Origin: an uncultured Oscillospiraceae bacterium
Lineage (GTDB): Bacteria; Bacillota_A; Clostridia; Oscillospirales; Oscillospiraceae
NCBI GenBank assembly: GCA_944387745.1
Contig: CALXGD010000079.1
Location: 1 to 6,925 of the forward strand
DNA: 6,925 nucleotides
Direction of reading: 5' to 3'
Made by a program: the position numbers and the translations under genes. Under the pieces are notes generated by a model. The model worked only from the letters and a program-made list of their open reading frames with translations, was not told the DNA's origin and ran no database searches. Below are positions 1 through 5,956 of the stretch, piece by piece (position 1 is the stretch's first letter; every line of letters begins with the position of its first letter).

Positions 1-1449
1 GTGGAGGGGCGGCAGGTGGAGCTGGTGTTCCGCATGAACGAGGCGGGCCTGTCCAAGCTGGACGGGGACTGGCTGCGCGCCCAGAAGGCGCGGCTGGACA
101 GCGGTGTTTGGAGCACCTGCCCCGGCCCCGGCACAGGGGAGGGGGAGCTGGAGACAGCCCTCTTCGACCTGGACTACAGCGTGACCCTGATCTACCGCCT
201 GCCCGGCGGGGAGGACCTCACCTTCCAGGTTGGGGTGGGGGAGGACGGCGCCCCTGATCGCACCGGCCTGGTCCTCCTGAAAGACGGCGAACCCGTGGGC
301 CCCGCGGAGTGCTACACCCAGGAGGAAATGGAGGTCGTGGAGGAGCATATCGCCACCCACTTTGGCCCGGTGGAGAACGTGTTCCACGAGCTGGTCTCCC
401 CGGACATCCATGTGGACGTCTGCGTGGTGGGGCCCTCGGCGGAGCGGGACTACTACACCCTGGTGACGATGGGTATGGGCGCCCACCGGATGAAGGTGCC
501 GGAGGACCTGGCGGAATACAAGCTGGAGCGGGCGGAGCTGGCCATCGCCCTGCCGCCGGACTGGAAGCTGGATGAGGAATCTCTAAAGGACGAGGGGTGG
601 TACTGGCCTGTCGGGCTGCTGAAAGTGTTGGCCCGGCTGCCTATTGCGAACGACACCTGGCTGGGCTGGGGCCACACCATGGACAAACAGTCCCCCTTCG
701 GGGAGGATACCCAGCTGTGCGGGACCATCCTCACCACCCCCCAGGGGGCGGAGGAGGGGGCGGAAGTCTGCACCCTGCCCAATGGGGAGGAGGTCAACTT
801 CTACCAGGTGATCCCCATCTACCGGGACGAGATGGAGTACAAGAAGAGCCACAGCGCCGAGGAGCTGTTGGAAAAACTGGAGGCGGTCAGCTTTGTGGTG
901 GACCCGGAGCGGCCGGACGTGATGGACGCGGCGGACTGGGACGCGGACGAAGAAGAGGCGGACGGCGGCTGGGTCCTGGACGACGGGAGCGTGCATCTGA
1001 AGAGCATCCGGGAAAAGCATTTGCCGGTGGACGAGATCAATGCCTATAACCACATGGCCATCTATCTCCGCTGGTGTATGGAGCAGGACCTGATGAGCCT
1101 GGAGTTTTTGGAGCGGTGCTGGGACACGGTGGAGTCCTTCCGCGCCGACCCGTCCGGGACGGACCTGCGCCCCTTCATTCGGGACATGCTGGGCGGGCAG
1201 CTGTTCTCCGCCCTGTTTGACGAGGAGGGGGAGGCCTTCGCCCGGTCCTACTACCGGACGGGTGGCGAGTCCCATTACCCCGGCGATGTGGATGCCTACG
1301 CCCTGCGCTATTTCGGCCCGGAGCGGTATCACGCGGAGGAATTCCAGGATGAGGCATACCTGTTTGTCCCTTTTGACGAGGACTATTACCAGGCCATGGC
1401 CCGTGTGATTCAGAAGCGGTGGGAGGACTGGCTAGAGGCGGCGGAATAA
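1..1449 (+). CDS. SUFU (suppressor of fused)-domain protein, possible polymorphic-toxin immunity protein; 5' end may be truncated by the window
   Basis: The 482-residue reading frame is open from base 1, where there is a GTG, to a TAA at 1447-1449. No upstream sequence or ribosome binding site is visible, so the start is unconfirmed and the gene may begin earlier. Residues 1 to about 105 form a region I do not recognise. Residues about 108-302 match the bacterial SUFU domain: HFGP (120-123), SPDIHVDV (133-140), DYYTLVTMGMG (150-160), ERAELAIALPPDW (176-188), then WYWP, a GWGHT segment and PIYRDE (272-277). A very acidic linker follows (about residues 305-330), then a C-terminal domain (about 341-479) that accompanies SUFU domains in some Firmicutes proteins. 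There is no signal peptide or membrane segment, so it is probably cytosolic. Bacterial SUFU proteins are predicted by comparative genomics to be immunity proteins of polymorphic toxin systems; no toxin gene is in view, so that role is inference. Domain call fairly sure, function unsure. Confidence 0.82.
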   Translation: MEGRQVELVFRMNEAGLSKLDGDWLRAQKARLDSGVWSTCPGPGTGEGELETALFDLDYSVTLIYRLPGGEDLTFQVGVGEDGAPDRTGLVLLKDGEPVGPAECYTQEEMEVVEEHIATHFGPVENVFHELVSPDIHVDVCVVGPSAERDYYTLVTMGMGAHRMKVPEDLAEYKLERAELAIALPPDWKLDEESLKDEGWYWPVGLLKVLARLPIANDTWLGWGHTMDKQSPFGEDTQLCGTILTTPQGAEEGAEVCTLPNGEEVNFYQVIPIYRDEMEYKKSHSAEELLEKLEAVSFVVDPERPDVMDAADWDADEEEADGGWVLDDGSVHLKSIREKHLPVDEINAYNHMAIYLRWCMEQDLMSLEFLERCWDTVESFRADPSGTDLRPFIRDMLGGQLFSALFDEEGEAFARSYYRTGGESHYPGDVDAYALRYFGPERYHAEEFQDEAYLFVPFDEDYYQAMARVIQKRWEDWLEAAE

Positions 1450-1518
1450 GGGCGGTGTGAACGGATTGCCGCTGACGGATACAGCTGTGTTAGAGCTGTG
1501 GTGCCGGAACATGTTTTA

Positions 1519-1568
1519 GTGCAAAGGCCCCCTGCGAGGGATATGTTCCTTGCAGGGGACCTTTGCGC
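1519..1568. other. Long imperfect hairpin downstream of the SUFU gene; possible terminator or RNA element
   Basis: Bases 1521-1535 pair with 1552-1566, 14 of 15 positions complementary with one C-A mismatch (1528/1559). Two more pairs (1519-1520 with 1567-1568, one of them T-G) extend the base. The apical part (1536-1541 with 1546-1551) can continue the stem with wobble pairs around a TATG loop. It lies about 70 bases after the SUFU stop codon. Neither strand has a T-run after the stem, so it is not a standard intrinsic terminator. It may still end or protect the SUFU transcript, or be a dispersed palindrome. A weak 6-bp stem (1481-1486 with 1494-1499) precedes it. Nothing else is recognised between 1450 and 1631. 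Confidence 0.5.
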
Positions 1569-1631
1569 GGTTCAATATACGCGGTAAGAGCTGCGGAAAA
1601 GCAAAGATATGGAAAAATAGAGAAACTGCAC

Positions 1632-1659
1632 TTGACAGGAGGGCGACGACTAGTATAAT
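1632..1659 (+). promoter_or_regulatory. Sigma-A promoter of the marR-ABC operon
   Basis: A perfect -35 box TTGACA (1632-1637) and a perfect -10 box TATAAT (1654-1659) are separated by 16 bases, one short of the optimum. The predicted transcription start is near 1665-1667, giving a leader of about 57 bases before the ATG at 1723. A consensus promoter followed at once by palindromes fits a strong promoter held down by a repressor. Confidence 0.88.
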
Positions 1660-1666
1660 AACACTG

Positions 1667-1700
1667 TCAATAGTTGATATATCAATAATTGATATGTCAT
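1667..1700. promoter_or_regulatory. Overlapping palindromes, probable MarR operator
   Basis: Four overlapping inverted repeats are visible. TCAA-TAG-TTGA lies at 1667-1677. TTGATATATCAA, a perfect 12-base palindrome, lies at 1674-1685. ATATCAAT-A-ATTGATAT lies at 1679-1695, with 8-base arms around one central base. TGATATGTCA lies at 1690-1699 and is imperfect. The motif TTGATAT recurs 15 bases apart (1674 and 1689). The cluster begins about at the predicted transcription start and ends before the ribosome binding site. AT-rich palindromes of this kind next to a marR gene are typical of MarR operators. Binding by the adjacent regulator, and so autorepression, is inference. Confidence 0.75.
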
Positions 1701-1710
1701 AAAAGTGAAG

Positions 1711-1716
1711 AAGGGA
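1711..1716 (+). promoter_or_regulatory. Ribosome binding site that decides the marR start
   Basis: AAGGGA sits 6 bases before the ATG at 1723, or 7 counted from AAGGG. The earlier in-frame GTG at 1705 lies directly before this site and has only AT-rich sequence upstream, so 1723 is preferred as the start. Confidence 0.7.
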
Positions 1717-1722
1717 CTAAAA

Positions 1723-2163
1723 ATGCGGTATGCAATTCACACTCTGCTGGCCCGCACAGCCCACGCCCAGCGCAATTTTTTGCGCCCCTATTTAAGGCAG
1801 CTGGGGCTGTCGCCGGGGCAGCCCAAGGTACTGCGGGAATTGGCTGCGTCGGGCGGCAGCAGTCAGCGCGATCTGGCGGAGTGCTGCGGAGTGGATCCCT
1901 CTGCCATCTCCCGGATGCTGGACAGTCTGGAGCGCAATGGATTTCTGCGGCGCAGACCGGCCCCCAAGGACCGGCGCAGCGATTTGGTGGAGCTGACAGA
2001 GAAGGGGAGAACTGCCCTGGAGGCATGGGATCAGCAGTGTATGGTCATTGAGAGCCAGATGCTGCGCGGCTTTTTGCCGGAGGAGAGGGAGCGGCTGACG
2101 AATTTTCTGGAGCGCGCCTATCGAAACGTAGGCGGGCGGGCCGGAGAGGAGGAGACCGAATGA
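1723..2163 (+). CDS. MarR-family transcriptional regulator
   Basis: A 146-residue protein, the usual MarR length, starting at the ATG served by AAGGGA; an in-frame GTG at 1705 would add six residues. The winged helix-turn-helix spans about residues 30-100. SQRDLAECCGV (47-57) is the first helix of the HTH, DPSAISRMLDSLERNGFL (58-75) the recognition helix and its end, and the wing carries the family signature PKDRRS...VELTEKG (81-95). Flanking N- and C-terminal helices would form the dimer interface. MarR proteins bind palindromic operators as dimers and release DNA on ligand binding or thiol oxidation; residues 54-55 are a Cys pair, though nothing shows they act as a redox switch. As first gene of the operon, with palindromes just upstream and two ABC exporter genes downstream (its stop overlaps the next start in ATGA), it most likely represses the exporter and itself. 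Family certain, ligand unknown. Confidence 0.93.
   Translation: MRYAIHTLLARTAHAQRNFLRPYLRQLGLSPGQPKVLRELAASGGSSQRDLAECCGVDPSAISRMLDSLERNGFLRRRPAPKDRRSDLVELTEKGRTALEAWDQQCMVIESQMLRGFLPEERERLTNFLERAYRNVGGRAGEEETE
2147..2152 (+). promoter_or_regulatory. Shine-Dalgarno of the first ABC gene, inside the end of marR
   Basis: A perfect AGGAGG lies 7 bases before the ATG at 2160. The start codon overlaps the marR stop codon as ATGA (2160-2163), the classic arrangement for translational coupling. Confidence 0.85.
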
Positions 2164-3905
2164 CAGAGCTGAAAAAATTTGCCCAATACCTGTCCCCTTG
2201 CCGGAAAGAGCTGACTCTGGCTGTGCTTCTGCTGCTGGCAGAGTGCTGTTTTGAAATGATTATTCCACTGTTGATGACCCGAATCATAGATGATGGTGTG
2301 GCCAAGGGAGATGTGGCCCTCATCTGGCTCCAAGGCGGGAAAATGGCGGCCTGTGCGGGACTGGCACTGGTGACCGGGTTTTTGTATGCCAGATTTGCGG
2401 CCCGGGCAGCCTACCGCTTCGGCGCGGGGCTTCGCCAGGCGGAATATGAGAAGATCCAGAAGCTGGCCTTTTCCAATTTGGACCGCTTTTCCACCTCCTC
2501 CCTGGTGACCCGGCTGACAACCGATGTGACAGTGGTGCAGAACGCCGTCAATGGCGGCCTGCGGCCCTTGGTGCGCAGCCCAGTGATGCTTATGATGGGA
2601 GTGGGCATGTCCTTCCTGATGAACTGGAAGCTGGCCCTTGTGTTTGTGTTCAGTACGCCGGTGCTGGGGATTATTTTGGCGCTGATTGTCCGCAAGGTGA
2701 GCCCTCTGTACGGAAGGCAGCAGAGAGCGATGGATCATTTGAACAGCCAGATTCAGGAGAGCCTCACGGCAATCCGCGTGGTGAAGGCCTTTGTCCGGGG
2801 AGAGTATGAGGAGGAGCGCTTTCAGAAAGTGAATCAGGAACTGGCTGATGCCAGCCGCATGACCTTTCAAAACGCGGTGCTGAACCTCCCCTTCTTTCAG
2901 CTGGTGATGTATACCGTAGTCATTCTGATTATGTGGATTGGCGGGCAGTTTATTCTGGCGGGGGAGCTGCTGGTGGGGGAGCTCACAGGCTTTCTGAGCT
3001 ATGTGCTTCAGGTGATGAACTCCCTGATGATGATCTCCAACGTATTTCTGCTCTTGACCAGGTCTCTTACCAGCGTCCAGCGGATCTGCCAAGTGCTGGA
3101 GGAAACTCCGGATCTGCAGGAGAAGGAGAATCCGGTGACTCAAATTCCGGATGGACGCATTGATCTGGAGCATGTGTCCTTTCAGTACCAGGCGGGGGCG
3201 GAAAAATATGCCCTGCGGGATGTGGAGCTGCACATTCGGTCCGGAGAGACGGTGGGTATTTTAGGCGGCACCGGCTCGGCCAAAAGCACCCTGGTTCAGC
3301 TGATCCCGCGGCTGTACGACGCCACGCTGGGCACGGTCCGCGTAGGCGGAAGAGACGTGCGGGAGTATGATCTCGCTGCCCTGCGGGACGCGGTGGGGAT
3401 TGTGTTACAGAAAAACCTGCTGTTCTCAGGCACGATTCGTGATAATCTGAAGTGGGGCAATCCGGAGGCAGATGAGGAGACGCTGTGGGCGGCCTGCCGG
3501 GAGGCGTGCGTCGATGAGTTTTTGGAGCGGATGCCGAAGGGCCTGGATACAGACCTGGGACAGGGAGGCGTCAATGTGTCTGGCGGACAGAAGCAGAGGT
3601 TGTGTATTGCCCGGACGCTGCTGAAAAACCCCAAGATTTTGATTTTTGACGACTCCACCAGCGCGGTGGACACCGCCACAGAGGGAAAAATCAGAAGGGC
3701 TTTGGCGGCCCGGAAGGATGTAACCAAGCTGATCATTGCCCAGCGTGTGACTTCAGTGATGGAGGCGGATAAGATCGTCATCCTGGAGGATGGAACCATC
3801 CATGCTGTCGGCACCCATCAGGAGCTGCTGGACAGGGATCCGATCTATCAGGAGATCTATTACTCCCAGATGCGGGAGGAGGATGAACATGGCCCGAACA
3901 GATAG
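2160..3905 (+). CDS. ABC exporter half-transporter, degenerate-site subunit of a heterodimer (TM287/BmrC-like)
   Basis: A 581-residue protein with a six-helix membrane domain (helices near 18-38, 60-80, a pair at 133-175 and a pair at 238-295) and a C-terminal nucleotide-binding domain (about 333-575), the normal length of a type IV exporter half. NBD motifs: Walker A GGTGSAKST (369-377, Ala374 in place of the usual Gly, Lys375 present), Q-loop Gln417, signature VSGGQ (473-477), Walker B ILIFDD with Asp498 where the catalytic Glu normally lies, and switch residue Gln528 where His is usual (IIAQR). The protein therefore keeps ATP-binding and signature elements but should not hydrolyse ATP efficiently by its own Walker site. 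In TM287/288-type exporters this pattern marks the subunit contributing the degenerate site, with hydrolysis at the composite site formed by the partner's Walker motifs and this signature. The partner gene follows with a 17-base overlap. Substrate unknown; a multidrug, lipid or peptide compound is plausible. Confidence 0.93.
   Translation: MTELKKFAQYLSPCRKELTLAVLLLLAECCFEMIIPLLMTRIIDDGVAKGDVALIWLQGGKMAACAGLALVTGFLYARFAARAAYRFGAGLRQAEYEKIQKLAFSNLDRFSTSSLVTRLTTDVTVVQNAVNGGLRPLVRSPVMLMMGVGMSFLMNWKLALVFVFSTPVLGIILALIVRKVSPLYGRQQRAMDHLNSQIQESLTAIRVVKAFVRGEYEEERFQKVNQELADASRMTFQNAVLNLPFFQLVMYTVVILIMWIGGQFILAGELLVGELTGFLSYVLQVMNSLMMISNVFLLLTRSLTSVQRICQVLEETPDLQEKENPVTQIPDGRIDLEHVSFQYQAGAEKYALRDVELHIRSGETVGILGGTGSAKSTLVQLIPRLYDATLGTVRVGGRDVREYDLAALRDAVGIVLQKNLLFSGTIRDNLKWGNPEADEETLWAACREACVDEFLERMPKGLDTDLGQGGVNVSGGQKQRLCIARTLLKNPKILIFDDSTSAVDTATEGKIRRALAARKDVTKLIIAQRVTSVMEADKIVILEDGTIHAVGTHQELLDRDPIYQEIYYSQMREEDEHGPNR
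3877..3882 (+). promoter_or_regulatory. Shine-Dalgarno that decides the second ABC start
   Basis: AGGAGG lies 6 bases before the ATG at 3889, good spacing. The ATG at 3883 directly abuts it and is too close, and the far-upstream in-frame ATG at 3790 would place over 100 bases inside the preceding gene. Confidence 0.8.
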
Positions 3906-5745
3906 CAGAAAACGGCCGAAGAATATTAAACGGGTGCTGGGGACCTTTGTCCGGTACATGGGGCGGCACCGGGTACTGATGGGGCTGGTAGCGTCTCTGG
4001 CCGCCCTCAGCGCCGCGGCGAATCTGCTGGGCACCTATATGATCAAGCCGATTGTCAATCAGGTGGTAGAGGGCGGAAGCCCAGAGGTTCTGGCAGCGGG
4101 TGTCGCGACCACTGCCGTGATCTATGGGGTAGGGGTGTTGTCAACCTTGGGCTATACACAGATCATGGTCCGGGTGGCACAGAAGATTCTGGTGGATATT
4201 CGGCGGGATCTGTATCACCGCCTTCAGACCCTCCCGCTGCGTTTTTTTGATCAGAACCGAAAGGGCGACCTGATGAGCCTTTTTACCAACGATGTGGATA
4301 CCATCTCTGATGCCCTGAACAACAGTTTTGCAGTGCTGATTCAGCATGTGGTGCAGCTGGTTGGAATGGTGCTGCTGCTGTTCCTTTTGAATTGGCGGCT
4401 GTCGATCCTGGTGCTGGTGGGATATGGCGTGATGTTGGGATACATTCGCTACAGCGGAAAGCGCAGCAAGTTTTACTTCGACCGGCAGCAGGGGCACCTG
4501 GGTGATTTGGATGGCTATATTGAGGAAATGGTGGCAGGGCAAAAGGTTGTGAAGGTGTTCAACCATGAACGGGCCAATCTGAGGGGGTTTCAAGAGCGGA
4601 ACGAGGCCCTTCAGCAGGCGGGGGCCCAGGCCCAGAGCTACGCCGCTACGATGATCCCCGCTGTGGTCAGTATCTCCTACATGAATTACGCGTTGATTGC
4701 AATTTTAGGCGGCCTGATGGTTCTGAATGGGCAGTCAGATCTGGGCAGCCTGGCCAGCTATCTTGTATTTGTCCGCCAGTCATCCATGCCCATCAATCAG
4801 CTGACTCAGCAGGGCAACTTCCTCTTGGTGGCTCTGGCGGGAGCAGAGCGCGTATTTCGCACCATGGAGGAGGAGCCGGAGACGGACCAGGGGACAGTGA
4901 AGTTGGTGAATGTCCGCCAGGGACACAGCGGCGAAGGCTGCCCCTGTGAGAAGGAGACCGGGCGCTGGGCCTGGCAGGATGTGGCACAGCCAGACCGCGG
5001 GCTTGTGCCCCTCCGGGGAGATGTGCGCTTTGAGCATGTGACCTTTGGGTATGACCCCGGGCAGGTGATTCTCCATGATCTCTGCCTGTATGCCAAGCCA
5101 GGCCAGAAAGTGGCCTTTGTGGGGTCCACCGGCGCAGGGAAAACAACGGTGACCAATTTGATCAATCGCTTTTACGATGTCATGGATGGCAGAATTACCT
5201 ATGACGGCCTGGACGTACGCACGATACGGAAGGCGGATCTGCGCCGGTCCCTGGGAATGGTTCTGCAGGACACCCACTTGTTCACCGGCACTGTGGCGGA
5301 CAATATCCGTTTCGGAAAATTGGACGCCACCCAGGAGGAGATTGAAAAGGCCGCCCGGATCGCCAATGCGGACTCATTTATCCGCCGTCTGCCCCAGGGG
5401 TATCAGACGATGGTCACCGGAGACGGAGCCAACCTGTCTCAGGGCCAGAGACAGCTTCTGGCCATTGCCCGGGCGGCAGTGGCCGACCCGCCGGTTTTGA
5501 TTTTGGATGAGGCGACCTCCTCCATTGATACCCGTACAGAGGCCTTGATTGAAAGGGGTATGGATCAGCTGATGGAGGGCAGGACAGTGTTTGTGATTGC
5601 GCACCGCCTGTCCACGGTGCGCAACGCCGATGTGATTCTGGTGCTGGAGCACGGCATTGTGGTGGAACGGGGCAGCCATGCGGAGCTGCTTCAACAGAGA
5701 GGGGAGTACTATCAGCTCTACCACGGTATGTTTGAGTTGTCCTGA
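3889..5745 (+). CDS. ABC exporter half-transporter, catalytic-site subunit of a heterodimer (TM288/BmrD-like)
   Basis: A 618-residue protein starting MARTDSRKRPK. The membrane domain has six predicted helices (near 28-50, 68-90, a pair within 150-195, a pair within 255-310) and the conserved segment LPLRFFDQNRKGDLMSLFTN between helices 2 and 3. The NBD (about 378-618) has Walker A GSTGAGKTT (412-420, Lys418), Q-loop Gln460, signature LSQGQ (516-520), Walker B VLILDE with Asp540 and catalytic Glu541, and switch His572. Catalytic residues are intact, but the signature departs from LSGGQ, which matches the partner of a degenerate-site subunit: its Walker motifs and the partner's VSGGQ build the hydrolytic site. 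Between the two domains is an insert of about 40 residues (334-376) with Cys-Pro-Cys (351-353) and a TGRWAW segment; similar linkers occur in related clostridial exporters, from memory. It is the last gene of the operon. Substrate unknown. Confidence 0.93.
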   Translation: MARTDSRKRPKNIKRVLGTFVRYMGRHRVLMGLVASLAALSAAANLLGTYMIKPIVNQVVEGGSPEVLAAGVATTAVIYGVGVLSTLGYTQIMVRVAQKILVDIRRDLYHRLQTLPLRFFDQNRKGDLMSLFTNDVDTISDALNNSFAVLIQHVVQLVGMVLLLFLLNWRLSILVLVGYGVMLGYIRYSGKRSKFYFDRQQGHLGDLDGYIEEMVAGQKVVKVFNHERANLRGFQERNEALQQAGAQAQSYAATMIPAVVSISYMNYALIAILGGLMVLNGQSDLGSLASYLVFVRQSSMPINQLTQQGNFLLVALAGAERVFRTMEEEPETDQGTVKLVNVRQGHSGEGCPCEKETGRWAWQDVAQPDRGLVPLRGDVRFEHVTFGYDPGQVILHDLCLYAKPGQKVAFVGSTGAGKTTVTNLINRFYDVMDGRITYDGLDVRTIRKADLRRSLGMVLQDTHLFTGTVADNIRFGKLDATQEEIEKAARIANADSFIRRLPQGYQTMVTGDGANLSQGQRQLLAIARAAVADPPVLILDEATSSIDTRTEALIERGMDQLMEGRTVFVIAHRLSTVRNADVILVLEHGIVVERGSHAELLQQRGEYYQLYHGMFELS

Positions 5746-5762
5746 GCGCTGCTCTCAATGAT

Positions 5763-5808
5763 ATTTCGGGTGTTGTGGGGACTTTGAGCGGGGACCACAT
5801 CCCGAAAT
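5763..5808. other. Palindrome downstream of the ABC operon
   Basis: ATTTCGGG (5763-5770) and CCCGAAAT (5801-5808) form a perfect 8-bp stem, with GTGG (5774-5777) and CCAC (5795-5798) able to pair inside it around small bulges. It begins 17 bases after the second ABC stop. No T-run follows on the plus strand, so if it stops operon transcription it is not a standard intrinsic terminator. It could instead stabilise the mRNA 3' end. Nothing further is recognised in 5809-5900. Confidence 0.45.
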
Positions 5809-5900
5809 CTGGGCGTCGGCTCTCGCGCCTGTGATGTTATAAACTGCGCCCTGTATCTGATCGTTTCAGCAGTGTGAGGGGCAGGAGAGCAGGCTTTGGA

Positions 5901-5938
5901 GAAAAAATTGGCGGAGGCCGTCTGGCCTCCGCCAATTT
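5901..5938 (-). terminator. Intrinsic terminator of metG, possibly bidirectional
   Basis: A perfect 15-bp stem (5905-5919 with 5924-5938) around a GTCT loop has a GC-rich core, GGCGGAGGCC. Read on the minus strand, the stem runs into six T (complement of 5902-5907), a classic rho-independent terminator, starting 18 bases past the metG stop. On the plus strand the stem is followed only by a short AT-rich stretch, so it could also catch transcripts from the converging ABC operon, less efficiently. Confidence 0.9.
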
Positions 5939-5956
5939 ATAATTCCAGAGATAAAT

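Noticed and set aside
583..1332. Minus-strand open frame opposite the SUFU gene.
   Set aside because: A shadow produced by GC-biased codons of the real gene; the translation has no recognisable domain.
1521..1566. Standard rho-independent terminator for the SUFU gene.
   Set aside because: No T-run follows the stem on either strand, so it is recorded only as a hairpin of uncertain role.
1674..1700. TTGATAT repeats as a CRISPR or iteron array.
   Set aside because: Only two direct copies, embedded in palindromes at a promoter in front of a marR gene; an operator explains them better.
1705..1722. GTG at 1705 as the marR start, adding MKKGLK.
   Set aside because: It has no ribosome binding site upstream and directly precedes AAGGGA, which is well spaced for the ATG at 1723.
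2118..3233. Long minus-strand open frame (371 codons) opposite the first ABC gene.
   Set aside because: It is His/Gln-rich low-complexity translation antisense to a clear ABC exporter, with no recognisable domain or ribosome binding site: a shadow frame.
3790..3888. Second ABC gene starting at the ATG at 3790 (or 3883).
   Set aside because: The extra N-terminus from 3790 is the preceding gene read in another frame and does not resemble an exporter start; 3883 abuts the AGGAGG. The ATG at 3889 has proper spacing.
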